A stretch of 64,000 bases of DNA from Ceratotherium simum simum (lineage: Eukaryota; Chordata; Mammalia; Perissodactyla; Rhinocerotidae). The notes under the pieces are model-generated. The model did not search any database, was not told where the DNA came from, and saw only the letters and a list, made by a program, of their open reading frames with translations. The first letter of the stretch is position 1, and each line of letters begins with the position of its first letter. The stretch is taken from the NCBI RefSeq assembly GCF_000283155.1, contig NW_004454281.1, forward strand, positions 2,067,303-2,131,302. Reading direction: 5' to 3'. The translations under genes and the position numbers were made by a program. Below are positions 14,601 through 23,689 of the stretch, piece by piece.

Positions 14601-16862
14601 CTCCCCCTCCTTCCAGAAGACTCTGAGGCACTTGCTGATGCCGTCTAATGGGAAGCCACTAAGTCAAGAGCAGTGGCAGAAAGGCAGATAGGGAAGGGGA
14701 TCTCTGTTCACCCACAGAGCCGGATCAGCCCTAGCTCCATGAGTCCCAGCTGCCCACATGACCATGGGCCCCTGCCTTAGCGCCACTGGGCAGATGGCTT
14801 CACTATAAAACGGAGAGAACAGTGCAGAAGGAGATAATATGTGTAACCCAGAGTAGAAGCTCAATAGATGAAGTTGGGTAGTGGTGTTTTTTGGTTAGCT
14901 CTGAGCTTCCTGGCAGCCATAGTGAAGACAGAAAGCCTTTGGGTAGCACTTGTGGCCTAAAAAAAGGCAAAGTGACCAGATGCCAAGAGAGCTGCACTTT
15001 CTCCTAGTTCTGAGCTTAGCAAGGGTCTGGCCTGGAACACTTCCTATCAGGAACACAGAGCCACTGGAGCATGGAGAGTACAGAGGGAGCTCAGGAAGCA
15101 TGTGCTAATGTGCACCAAGCCAGAGTCAAGCAAGGTAGAAAGTGAAGAATTTGCACAAAAATCTTCTGCTTATTCTAGCCTCCCTGTGGCCCCTGCTGAC
15201 CCCCTTGAACGCTCATGGCTGAATGCTCTCACTCCCACACCCTGAAATTCCCTGAGCCTCACCCCTGACCTGCCCAGCATGGGTGCCTGGGGCCTGAGCT
15301 CCTGCTCTCCTGCCACAGCCCCACAGGGGAGTCCTGGCAGCATGGATCCCAGCCCCCAAAAGAGGGGATAACACCATTCTGCAAATGCCTCTTGTGTGCC
15401 AGGCCCTGTGATAAGCACAACAGCCCCATTTTACACATGAGAATATAGAGGCTCAGAGAGGTGAAGTCACCTGCCCAAGGCCACACAGCAAAGAAGGGGC
15501 AGGGCTGGATTTAGATTTCAGAGCCCAAGTTCTTAGCATTGCCTCTGGGGTGGTGAGAGTGGCTAGCCCCTGAACCAGGAGACCTGGGGCCAGAGGTCCC
15601 AGGCAAGCTGGCCCTTTGGGGTCCTTTAAAAGAAAATACAGGTAGCATCTTCTGCCCAGGGCCTCCTGCCAGCCCAGTGTCCTACAGGAGCCCAATATGG
15701 GGCCAGCCAGCATCTTCCTACCCACTTCTGATGGAGGAAAGCTGACGTCAAGACAGAGCACATCATGAGCCCAAGTCATACATCGAGGCAGGTGGGGAGA
15801 GCGGCGGGATCGGGCCCAGGGCTGGGTGTTAGGGGAGGGGAACCCATTTCCTGGGGCAGGTGCAGGTGAGTCCCTCTGCCTGGTGGCATCACAGGTCTCC
15901 TCTTGCCCCCAAGTTTCCCCTCAGACCCAGGAAAAGGAGAAAAGGCTCACGCCTTCCAAGGTAATGGAGCCGATGGTATCAGGTAAGGGGAGCCGGGTCG
16001 ACCTGGCCAGGGCAGGCTGGCCAGGGTGGTGGGGGCACTGGCTGGGCACTGGCTGGGCACTAGAGATGCCTCACTCAGCCTCGGTTTCTTCATCTGTGAC
16101 AGGCCTGCACACCCTTCCTTCCTGGGTGTTGTGAGGACGGAAGAGGGAGAGTAGGGGCTGGAGGGACAGCCTGGCAGACAAGGGTCTCCATGGAGAGCAG
16201 ACCAGGCCTCCCCCAGCACCCCGGGATACCTCCAACCCCGCTGGAACAGCTTGGGCCAGGCAGGGTGGGTATTTCCTATACAAATGGGGAAGCACGCCCA
16301 GAGAGGCTGAGGAGGTGGCCCAAGGTCACAGAGGGGATCAGAAGAGGTAAAAAGGGCCAGGAGCTGACCACTCCACCCTCATAGCAACTTTGAGAAGTCA
16401 GGCTAATTTTGTAGGGAGGGAAACTGAAGCTCAGAGAAGTGATGTGCATGCCCTGGGTCACACAGTGGCTGAGGGTGTCCCCAGAGTCCCCCTTCCCCAG
16501 CCCTAGGGAACATTGCTCCCCTCACCCACCCTGCAGCAGGAGAAACCCTCCCCTCCCCTTTCCGAGAAAGATTCAGCAGCTATTCCCACCACCAGCACCC
16601 AAAGCCCCAAATACAGAGGGGGACCCACTGGAGACAGGCCAGGAGAAGGGCTCTAGGCCCCCTACCCCCTCCTGCCCGCAGTGCATTAACATTCGGAGCC
16701 GGAGCCGGCTGCCACCCAGCCCAGCCTGACCTACTTCGGAGGCAGAGGGGGAAGGGGAGGAGGAAGATAGCAGGAGGAGGGAGGGAGAAGGGAGAACAGA
16801 GGGAGGGTGGAGGCAAGAAGAGAGGAGGTACCTGGCTTGGGCTTGGAGAAGCAGCTGCCCAT
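5629..16862 (-). CDS. AIFM3: AIFM3, apoptosis-inducing factor mitochondria-associated 3 (AIFL), complete
   Basis: AIFM3 is a predicted FAD/NAD(P)H oxidoreductase with an N-terminal Rieske iron-sulfur domain, related to AIF and bacterial ferredoxin reductases. It is reported to be mitochondrial and pro-apoptotic when overexpressed. I traced 20 coding segments: 16862-16832, 13065-12852, 12631-12522, 12265-12156, 12060-12016, 11765-11669, 11595-11483, 11192-11106, 10632-10541, 10432-10302, 10199-10084, 9982-9911, 9818-9755, 9150-9074, 8971-8854, 7598-7500, 7220-7145, 6636-6532, 5913-5893 and 5668-5629. They total 1818 nt (605 aa plus stop), the human length, and all have GT-AG borders with matching phases. 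The Rieske ligands are Cys109-Pro-His111 and Cys128-Pro-Trp-His131. The FAD dinucleotide fold is GAGAAG at 201-206, the NAD(P) fold is GAGFLG at 339-344, and the second FAD motif is VFAAGDA near 462-468. The N-terminus MGSCFS fits an N-myristoylation signal. The ATG has a strong context (CGCCATGG). A non-coding first exon must lie upstream. Confidence 0.96.
5893..5913 (-). CDS. AIFM3: AIFM3 21-nt microexon (coding exon 19)
   Basis: Between acceptor cttcgaaaag and donor gtacgt lie 21 nt that read (E)LFLPHSK when joined to exon 18 and the last exon; human AIFM3 has LFVLHSK here. Being a multiple of three and phase-matched, it can be skipped without a frameshift. That would give a 598-aa protein with Glu joined directly to Thr-Gly-Asp-Met. 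The polypyrimidine tract is weak, as expected for a regulated cassette exon. Confidence 0.88.
6532..6636 (-). CDS. AIFM3: AIFM3 coding exon 18
   Basis: 105 nt encoding GDEVIAVASMNYDPIVSKVA and EVLASGRAIRKREV plus two bases (GA). The donor is GGA|gtgagt. Its phase allows splicing either to the microexon or straight to the last exon. Confidence 0.93.
7145..7220 (-). CDS. AIFM3: AIFM3 coding exon 17
   Basis: 76 nt encoding YGDGFDDVIIQGDLEQLKFV then AFYT and the first two bases of Lys551. The donor is CCAA|gtgaga. Confidence 0.93.
7221..7499. promoter_or_regulatory. GC-box-rich AIFM3 intron 16
   Basis: This short intron holds at least four CCCCGCCC or GCCCGCCCC-type GC boxes between about 7340 and 7480 and is locally CpG-rich. 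It could be an internal promoter or just GC-rich intron DNA; nothing else marks a transcript here. Confidence 0.3.
7500..7598 (-). CDS. AIFM3: AIFM3 coding exon 16
   Basis: 99 nt encoding RVAAQNMLAQEAEISTVPYL and WTAMFGKSLRYA, the start of the C-terminal reductase domain. The donor is GCAG|gtacca. Confidence 0.94.
8854..8971 (-). CDS. AIFM3: AIFM3 coding exon 15
   Basis: 118 nt encoding MMQTNVPGVFAAGDAVTFPL and AWRNNRKVNIPHWQMAHAQG. It carries the second FAD-contact motif, with the GD pair that binds the ribityl chain in this family. Confidence 0.95.
9074..9150 (-). CDS. AIFM3: AIFM3 coding exon 14
   Basis: 77 nt encoding AVPATGFLRQSGISLDSRGF then IPVNK. The donor is AAG|gtggag. Confidence 0.94.
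9530..9715 (-). repeat. MIR SINE fragment in AIFM3 intron 13
   Basis: The plus strand reads as an inverted MIR, with CACTTTACGGATGTGGAAAC followed by TGAGGCTCAGGGAGG and CCCAAGGTCACTC. Boundaries are approximate. Confidence 0.65.
9755..9818 (-). CDS. AIFM3: AIFM3 coding exon 13
   Basis: 64 nt encoding LKEVVLKSSKVVRADVCVVG then IG. The donor is ATTG|gtgagt. Confidence 0.94.
9911..9982 (-). CDS. AIFM3: AIFM3 coding exon 12
   Basis: 72 nt in phase 0 encoding MFENNRVKFYMQTEVSELRA then QEGK. The acceptor is ccctgacag. Confidence 0.94.
10084..10199 (-). CDS. AIFM3: AIFM3 coding exon 11
   Basis: 116 nt encoding MEVAAYLTEKAHSVSVVELE and ETPFRRFLGERVGRALMK in the NAD(P)H domain. The donor is AAG|gtgagc. 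Confidence 0.94.
10302..10432 (-). CDS. AIFM3: AIFM3 coding exon 10
   Basis: 131 nt encoding SPKTLSCKGKEVENVFTIRT and PEDANRVVRLAWGRNVVVVG, then AGFLG. It begins the NAD(P)H-binding Rossmann fold. Confidence 0.94.
10541..10632 (-). CDS. AIFM3: AIFM3 coding exon 9
   Basis: 92 nt encoding VVTVDVRNKKAVFKDGFKLE and YSKLLLAPGS. The LLLAPG segment is the conserved ATG-type motif of FAD/NAD reductases. The donor is GCAG|gtggga. Confidence 0.94.
11106..11192 (-). CDS. AIFM3: AIFM3 coding exon 8
   Basis: 87 nt in phase 0 encoding SLDAQPEQLALRPKEFFRAY and GIEVLTEAQ, part of the FAD domain. Confidence 0.94.
11483..11595 (-). CDS. AIFM3: AIFM3 coding exon 7
   Basis: 113 nt completing the FAD motif and encoding GLVCAETLRQEGFSDRIVLC, then TLDRHPPYDRPKLSK. 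Pro231 lies within a C7 run where I recall Leu in human. Confidence 0.93.
11669..11765 (-). CDS. AIFM3: AIFM3 coding exon 6
   Basis: 97 nt encoding ALQLQRRTKVMAKCISPSAG and HSGSTNVLIVGA, ending inside the FAD-binding GAGAAG motif. Confidence 0.94.
11860..11990 (+). repeat. L2-like fragment in AIFM3 intron 5
   Basis: CACTGCAAGGCCTTTGCACA then AGCTGTTCCCTGGGCC is typical L2 wording (a diverged 'GCCTTTGCACATGCTGTTCCC'). Boundaries are approximate. Confidence 0.55.
12016..12060 (-). CDS. AIFM3: AIFM3 coding exon 5
   Basis: A 45-nt exon encoding exactly VKIEKEKVYVRASKQ, between acceptor cctttgcag and donor CAG|gtgagg. Confidence 0.94.
12156..12265 (-). CDS. AIFM3: AIFM3 coding exon 4 (Rieske ligands 2)
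   Basis: 110 nt encoding VLSRGRVRCPWHGACFNI and the following STGDLEDFPGLDSLHKFQ. It supplies the second Rieske cluster ligand pair, Cys-Pro-Trp-His. It ends in phase 0. Confidence 0.95.
12522..12631 (-). CDS. AIFM3: AIFM3 coding exon 3 (Rieske ligands 1)
   Basis: 110 nt encoding MREVELGWGKVLLVKDNG and the first Rieske ligand pair in HKCPHYGAPLVKG. The donor is AAAG|gtgagc. Confidence 0.95.
12852..13065 (-). CDS. AIFM3: AIFM3 coding exon 2
   Basis: 214 nt encoding the linker VELKIEVVLPEKERGKEELS through DCVEAAICHVKDLENGQ, at the start of the Rieske domain. The acceptor is gcctgcag and the donor is CCA|gtgggt. Confidence 0.94.
15365..15545 (-). repeat. MIR SINE fragment
   Basis: Inverted MIR: CCCATTTTACACATGAGAAT, then GAGGCTCAGAGAGGTGAAG and CCCAAGGCCACACAGC. 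Confidence 0.75.
16255..16470 (-). repeat. MIR SINE fragments (two partial)
   Basis: Two adjoining inverted MIR-like pieces, GGTGGCCCAAGGTCACAGAG near 16313 and GGGAAACTGAAGCTCAGAGA near 16418, followed by GGGTCACACAGTGGC. Confidence 0.5.
16740..16830 (+). repeat. Purine-rich tract
   Basis: About 90 bp made almost entirely of A and G (GGAGGAGGAAGATAGCAGGA and similar). On the AIFM3 strand it is a polypyrimidine tract immediately downstream of the first coding exon's donor. Confidence 0.8.
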
Positions 16863-16872
16863 GGCGAGTGGC
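16832..16872 (-). CDS. AIFM3: AIFM3 first coding exon
   Basis: The exon follows acceptor catccacag at 16873 and carries 10 nt of 5' UTR. It then encodes MGSCFSKPKP plus one base before donor CAG|gtacct. The presence of an acceptor means at least one non-coding exon lies upstream. The coding part is 16862-16832. Confidence 0.88.
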
Positions 16873-17224
16873 CTGTGGATGGGCAGGGGGAAGGGGCACA
16901 GGTGGTGGGCTGTGGGAGGCCTAGGGTGCCCTCGGTGGGGCTGGACCTCCCACGGCCTTTAGAGATGCTGGAGCCACCATCCCAGCTAGAGCTGCCTCCA
17001 GGACCTGCAAGGGAGACATGGGGCATCTATGTGGACCAGCACTTTGATGGGGGGTGGGGGTAGAGACAGAGGGAGACAGATAAGGATGGGGGAAACACAG
17101 GATGGGGGAGGGGGGAAGCTTCTGGAAGAAGTCCACATTTAAGCTGGGAACCATTGTATGTAGCAGAGCTAGATCCCAGAGGAACAACGGGACCCTGGAG
17201 GACACCTCCCCTTTGAGGCCCTCC

Positions 17225-17500
17225 AGGCTCAGCACCTTCACTCCCTCCTCCTACTTTGCATGGGCTGTGCCCACTGCCAGGGGAGCCCCTCTGGCCCAAC
17301 CTCAGCCACTCTTTTGGGTCCAGCCCCACAGCTGCCTTCTCCAGGAAGTCCTCCCTGATTTCTGCTGCCCCCTCAAAATCACACAGCCTGGGAGCTTTGG
17401 GATCCTCCATCCTTCCTGGAGGCCACCATGCCTGGGGTCAAGCCCCGGTTCACCTTGGGCAGATTACAGCCCTCCTGGTCCTCGAGTTTATCCTGCCTAC
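17225..17500 (+). repeat. L2-like fragment
   Basis: The TTCTCCAGGAAGTCCTCCCT then GATTTCTGCTGCCCCC wording is typical of the L2 3' half. Boundaries are approximate. Confidence 0.55.
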
Positions 17501-19259
17501 AATGGGGGTGACATTTAGTTCTCCCCTGCCCCCCCCCCTTGGCTGACAGCCCCTGAATACCCACCTCCTCCAAGGGCAGCCACTGCCTCTTGCTCCCAGC
17601 CCAGGTTCTGGAAGGCAAGGCAAGGGGGGTAGGGGTCCAGGAGGCAGCCCAGCCTCCACCCCTCCTCCCAGTGTGAGCTGCGGCCAGGAGGGGTGAGGGG
17701 GCAGGGCTGGGCCAGTCCACCGGTCCCCAGGGAAACCCAGCTCCATGGTGAACAGAAGTGGGCGGCCAGCCCAGGCCACTGGGGTTCGGGGAAAGGGAGG
17801 CCAGGCCCACAGCACTGGCTCCCATACCCCTATCTCCCGCTCTTCACAAATGCCCACCAGGCCCCCGATGCTGAGGTCATGCCCAGCAGCAGATGGAGAA
17901 ACTGAGGGGCCCGGGGCAAGCGGCAGGGAGGGGCATCTGGGTGGCCTCCCACCCCTCCCCCACCTTAGTTAGTTCCAAGACGGGCAGGGCCCCAGGCAGC
18001 CCCCATATCACCCTGCAAGCCACCAGGCTGGGGGAGGGGTCACCTGGTTAGCAAAGAGATCCTGCAGCCAAGAAGCCCTCAAGGCCACAGGGTGGGCCTT
18101 CTGCAAGATGCAGCTTACAGACTGGACTTTGGAAGGCCCGGGACAAGAATAACTGCCCTGTTTACAACTGACCTCCCCATGGTCCATCCCACTGACATCC
18201 CCTCCGTTACCCCTGGAAGTTCTTCCTGAAGTCTAACTCGAGGTGGGGCTGAGGCCGACTTGGTCTTGCCCAGATCCCAGCAAGGGCCCCAGCTGGGCAG
18301 GTGCCTGAGAGCAAAGGGGCCAAGATAGGAGGGAAAGGCTGGGGAACAACCATCTCCTGCCTGGCACTTGATCTTACTTGCCCTAGAGGCGAGGAGGCGG
18401 TGGACCCAAAGCCCACCTGGATGTACCCATGCTCTTTCCCAGGTTTTTTACAGGTCTGTACAATGTGACCACCTCCTTCCCTGCCTGCCCCCTCCCCAGA
18501 TCCTGGCTTCACCTCTGACTCAGCCCTGCCCACCTTCCTGCCTGGCCTCGGGCCTCACTTGCTGGACCACAGATCCCAGAAAAGGTGGGACCTCAACCTG
18601 CCACCAGGCGCCTGTCTAGGCTGTTCTCTCCCTTCCCAGGTCCCCAGGTATTTATTTCAGAGCCTTGGGCCTGGAAAGAGATTTGCTGGGAAAAGAACCT
18701 CCCGCAGGGCTACTGTGTGCCGGCTGGCTTGGAGCCCTCCTGCCTCCTGCAGACCCAGACAGCCCCACTCAAAGGCAAAGGTCCTTGCTAGGGGCAGGGC
18801 AGGAGAGGCCCCCAAGTTTCTGCGGGGTGCTGTCCCTTGACCACAAGCTGCCCAATGCTGAAAAGTTGTAACAGTGCCCAAGTGCTAACTACCCCCCCCC
18901 CAGGGAGGAGCCTGTGTCCTGACTCACCAAGCACACCCCCAGTTACTGCAGGCTGGGCAGAAGCCTCTCCCCACTCCTCCGCCTAGCGCCCCCCGCTTCA
19001 TCAAGGATCTCATGGGCCCTCCCCACACCCACCCCCCACCCAGAGGCTGCTTCCAGCCTTCCTCGGGATGGCATCCGAGCTCTCAGCCCGGCATTCCAGT
19101 TTAGGGGGCTATCACCCTCCCCTCCTCCCCACGGGGCTCAGGCGCAAACCTCCTGTGCACTCTCCCTGCCTTTGCACGTGCAGTGCGTTCTATCCGGGAG
19201 GCCCTTTCCAGCAGTCTTCCCGGCTTGTCCAGGTCCCCCCACCAGAGCAGGCGGCCCAG

Positions 19260-19930
19260 GGAGGGGACTGGCACACCGTAGGGCCCCGCTGCGAGCGAGG
19301 CGGGGCCGGGCGGGGGAGGGGAGAGGAGGGGGGCTCTCCAGCCCCGGCCCTTCTCTCTCCCCGGCTGCCGACCCCGACCCCCCAAAGCGCCAGCTCTGGG
19401 TCCGAGAGCCGCGAGCGCGCGCGCTGGCCCGGGACGCAGAGGCGCCAGGGCCGGGACTCGGCGGCCGAGCTGGGTGGCGGCCGCGAGGAGGACCGAGCTG
19501 CCGATGCCCGCCTGTCTGGCGCCCCAACCTGCCGACCCGGGCCTGCCCCTCCCCCGGCGGCCAGGCCCCCTCGGAGTCCCGAGTGCGCACGCACCCGGAG
19601 TCCAGCCGGGCCGCGCCGGAGAGGGGCTGGGGGGCGCGNNNNNNNNNNNNNNNNNNNNNNNNNNNNNNNNNNNNNNNNNNNNNNNNNNNNNNNNNNNNNN
19701 NNNNNNNNNNNNNNNNNNNNNNNNNNNNNNNNNNNNNNNNNGCGGCCCGGGAGCCCGGCGCCCAGCGCCCCCGGGGGGCAGGTGGGAGCGGCCCGGGGTC
19801 AGGGGTCCAGATGTGGGTGGCGGAGTGTGGGGAGGCGGCCGGGTCCTTTCTGGGTGTGGACGCCCCCGGCGGCGTCTTGGTCCCCGGGGATAGTCGCGGC
19901 CCACGAGGGGCGCCAAGCTGGGCTGCGCAC
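19260..19930 (-). promoter_or_regulatory. AIFM3: CpG island, probable AIFM3 promoter
   Basis: A dense CpG block containing an assembly gap lies 2.4-3.1 kb upstream of the first AIFM3 coding exon. That exon begins at an acceptor, so a non-coding exon is needed upstream, and this island is the nearest candidate. I cannot place its donor; part of the island is missing in the gap. Confidence 0.55.
19639..19741. other. Assembly gap (103 N)
   Basis: Unsequenced bases inside a very GC-rich stretch of the CpG island. Any reading frame running through it is meaningless. Confidence 1.
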
Positions 19931-20224
19931 CGGGCGGAATTCTTTTTCCTTTTCTTTCTTTCCTAAGTCTTCTAACCATCCGTGGGTGGCGTGGGGGAAG
20001 TTGAATCGCCCGGAGAAACCTTCCCAAGAAAGAAAACCCAAGACACTACCGACTGGCCCACAGATACCTTGATTCGCTTTGGGGGTTCAGTCTCCCAGGT
20101 CTCCTAGCTCCCTCCCTCCCTCCCCTCTCCCCATACACACATACGTTCTATTTTAAATGATATTTTATTACATTTTCTCTTTCCCACCTGTCATTATAGC
20201 AGGAGAACTTTTTGGGTCCCCATA

Positions 20225-20420
20225 AATCATGGTGCACCCTGGTGTTGAGTACCGTCCTCCAGGAAGCCCTCCCCGACCAGCCTTCCCAGAGTTGATCATG
20301 CCTCGATATTCTGGCTCTGGTATTTTATTGTCCTGACTGTCCAGATCTTTGCATTGTGGTCAGGTAGAGCTTGTCCCTCTAGCAAACTGGAACTTAGAGA
20401 CTATGTGGGAAATGAATGAA
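20225..20420 (+). repeat. L2-like fragment
   Basis: CCTCCAGGAAGCCCTCCCCG then ACCAGCC, ending AATGAATGAATGACA, is the L2 3' end pattern. Confidence 0.5.
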
Positions 20421-20574
20421 TGACACATTCCAGAGAAGTGATGTCACATCTATCATTAAACACATCAGGGCCCACCAACTCTGTGGTCCTATGATCACTC
20501 TTTTGGTGGCTCCTGTTGGGTCCTCTTTTTTGCCATCTCTCCCCTTTCTGGACCTTGCTTTCCTCCTGTAAGAC

Positions 20575-20720
20575 TGACAATAATGACAGTAGTAACAATC
20601 CCCTGTGCCAGGCTGATCCAGCCTTCCAAGGGCATCCTTTATTTAGGACCCACCCCACTCAGGGGGGTGAGCACAGCTGCCCCTTCATTTTACAGATGGG
20701 GAAGCTCAGGGAGGCTGAGT
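20575..20720 (-). repeat. MIR-like fragment
   Basis: CCTTCATTTTACAGATGGGG and AAGCTCAGGGAGGCTGAG are the inverted MIR signature; short and diverged. Confidence 0.5.
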
Positions 20721-20999
20721 CTCACCAGGGGCAGGACCAGGGCCGGTGTGGGTCACATTCATGCAGGTGGGTGTGGGGCCCAGGCCTGCAGGGGAGATGT
20801 GCCTCTGCATCCCTCTGTGGCCACGTGTGGTTTCCACAGCGTGATTGTTGCCACTGCCCCGTCCCTGGGGAGATGGCGTTGCTTGGCCCGTTGCCCTTGA
20901 CCTCTGACAACCTGCCCCCATTCCGCACACGTGCTGGCTGCAACCCACCCCACTCCCCAACCCCCAGCCAGAAGGGTGGTGTGCCTCAGAAATAACCAT

Positions 21000-21165
21000 G
21001 GCTGTGGTTTCACATGCATTCATTCCTTTAACCTTCACAACAGCCTCAGGAGGAAGGTTCTCTTTTTATCATCTCCATTTTACAGTTGGGGAAACTGAGG
21101 TTCAGAGGGGTTTGGGACTCCCCAAGGCCATACTGCCGGTGAGTGGCAGAGATGGGACTTAACTT
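21000..21165 (-). repeat. MIR SINE fragment
   Basis: Inverted MIR with TCCATTTTACAGTTGGGGAA, ACTGAGGTTCAGAGG and GTGAGTGGCAGAGATGGGA. Confidence 0.7.
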
Positions 21166-22919
21166 TGGAAGACTGGTTCTGCCGTGCTGGAGGTGGGGGG
21201 CTGGAAGTGGGAGGGGAGAGGCCTGCCAGGTTCAGACAGGGTGCTGCTGAGCTTGGGGTACCAGAGATGAGACTGGGGAGACAGGTCAGCCTGGGGGCTG
21301 TATGGAAACACCCTGACATGGGGAGAGTCTGTCGTGGCACCCTTGGTCCTGGGCACTGGGCTCGAGGCTCTGGCTGCCTTATAGTGGGGCAGAAATTGCA
21401 AGATCCTCATGGAGCAAAAGCTGAAAGTGAAGGTAGCTGGGAGTGCTGCCTCTCACGAGGCCTCCATAGGTAGTGCACGGGGACAAGGGGATCGGGGAGA
21501 CTCAGGAGCCTCCGAGCCTTGCGCAGCCTGAGGTCCTGATCTTGCCCCAAGGATGATTCTGGCAAGGCCACAGCATCCACCCCAGCGGCCTTGACAATGG
21601 GGTGATAGCAAAGAGGGAAACTGAGCCCCAGGTTGAGATGAGGTGACCCGGGGTGGGTGGGAGTCCCAGACCCCGCAGACACCCCAAAGGCAAGGAGAGT
21701 GTTCCCGAAGCAGGGAAGCGGGTGAGGGGGGTGATCCCTGCCCACCTCCCACCCCGGCCCTGGAGCACCCCAACCATGCAGCAAGCCTGTCCCTGTCCTC
21801 CTTAGATCTACCCCCTCCTGTCAGTTTTGCCTGTTCCCCACTCCCTTCAGCCTAAGGTCTCCAAGCCGAGGTGTACAGGATGGTCCTTTTTCATCCAAGA
21901 AAGGAGGGTAGCTGGGATTTCTAACATTGGAATTGACACTGGCGCCCCCTGGAGGCCAGTCTGAGGATCAGTAGGGCCCTCCCTGAGCTTTGGGGTTCTG
22001 AGGGAAGGGGTTGAGAGCAGGAGATGTTCCCTGCTGGATTTAGGTGGATTTCCAGATGGGGAGACTTCAGTTCAACTAATCCCCAGGAAACACTGGGGGG
22101 CTGACACAGCACAGCCAACACCTGAGCCAGCTGTGTTGAGGGGCAAGATGGGTGTAAGTGGTGCCCATAGCTGCACCGCGATTTATCCATATGGAAGCAG
22201 AGGTTGGGGGATCCCCAGGTTGGGAAGCCTGGGCCAAGCCCCCATGCCCGGCCTTATTCCTGACTCCCTGCCTTGCTCTGGCTACTGCAGCCAAGGCCAG
22301 GTTGGTCTACAGAGCCTGATCACTGTGCCCCAGCATTCTCTGGGTTCTCTGGAGCTCTCCAGCTCTGCAGAGGCCGGCTCCAGCTCTCACCAACCTCTTC
22401 AGCCTCACCTTGGCCCTCCCCAGGTTGCTGGCTTGCTGTCAGCAATGTCTTGTTCCCAGGCTCTGAAGTGACCAGTGCTAATTCCAGTCCTCATAATGGG
22501 AGGGAAAGGTCAGGAGGGCTTTACTGGGAGGTGGCAAGAGCTGAGGACAGACGAGCCCATAGGAGTTCAGCGAAGGAGAGGACAAGGGTGTCCAGGCAGA
22601 AGGAAGTGTGGGCAAAGGCAAGGAGGTAAGGTGCCAAGTTCCAGGTAACTCAGAGTGTGCCAGTCCAGTCTAGTCTGAGTGCTGGGTTCCAGGCAGGGTG
22701 TGGCATGGAGGTATGTCACAGGCCAGGGAGAGGCTGGGTTAGGGTTTTTCGCCACATGTGTCCTTAGGAAAAAAACATATCAACAACTAAGACTGGCATT
22801 GGACCAGAAGGGGGCAGGGGGACCAGGAGGTCAGGAGGTGCATGGAGCGAGGACTGGGCCAGAGTCAGCCCAAGGGCTGGAAGGTGGGCCCTCCCCTGCG
22901 GCCCTTACTTAGACCTGAG

Positions 22920-23560
22920 GATTTTCTATCAATCAAAAGATTGGCAACAACTTCCACACCCCTAGTGACAGATGGGCTAGTATAAGCTGCCTCAGCTACA
23001 TAATGGAATATTGTTCAGCCATAAAAAAGGCATCTACAGAGGGTTTGTAAAAACATTATAAATGTTTTCTTATACATGGCTGGAGAAAGTGTAAATTGAG
23101 GCAATCCTGATAGAAGCAATTTGGCAACAGTTCTCAAAATTGCCAACACCCAGAGCCTTTGACCAAGCAATCACACTGAGAGGAACTCATTTTAATGCAT
23201 CTGATCACCTGAGATTGGAAAGGTCTTAGTTGTCCAACAGTGGATCATTAAATGAGTGACAGTACATCCACCTAATGGAATACTATACAGTGATGAAAAA
23301 GAACAAAGATTCAATATGTTGATTCATAACAATCTCTAAAACAGATTGGGTGAATAAAGCAAGGCACAGAACAGCAAGCAATCTATGCTACCTTTCTGTA
23401 GAGAAAACATTTGAAAAGAATATTTACAGATGTATTTGCTTGTATGTTATAGAATAACTCTGGAAAGATACACATAATAAACTGGAAAGAGGGAGACTGG
23501 GGAGTGGAATGGACAGGGTGGAGGGAGACTTTTCATTGGATACTCGTCTTTTGAATGCTG
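22920..23560 (+). mobile_element. L1 3'-end fragment (old)
   Basis: The wording is typical of L1 3' regions: TACATAATGGAATATTGTTC followed by AGCCATAAAAAAGG, and later AATGGAATACTATACAGTGA then TGAAAAAGAAC. It is a 5'-truncated, non-coding fragment in sense orientation. Confidence 0.7.
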
Positions 23561-23689
23561 CATCCTATGGATGTTTTTCCTCCAATCCCAATGCCAAAGC
23601 TTAATTCCCCAAACTCAGAGCTGTCTTGGTGAGCTCAGGTGGGCTGGAAACCGCCAGTCCTGGAGGGCTTAGGTCTCCCTCCTTTGGTC

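Larger units (their letters stand above)
13066..16831 (-). other. AIFM3: AIFM3 intron after the first coding exon
   Basis: This 3.77-kb intron contains no further coding match. It holds inverted MIR copies near 15365-15545 and 16380-16470, a MIR-like stretch near 14780-14875, and a long purine-rich tract against the donor (16740-16830). Confidence 0.75.

Noticed and set aside
19068..20072. Long open frames on both strands across the 19.3-19.9 kb CpG island
   Set aside because: They run through 103 N and through GC-rich DNA poor in stop codons. The predicted proteins are Arg/Pro/Gly-rich with no domain, and no conserved gene is known there.
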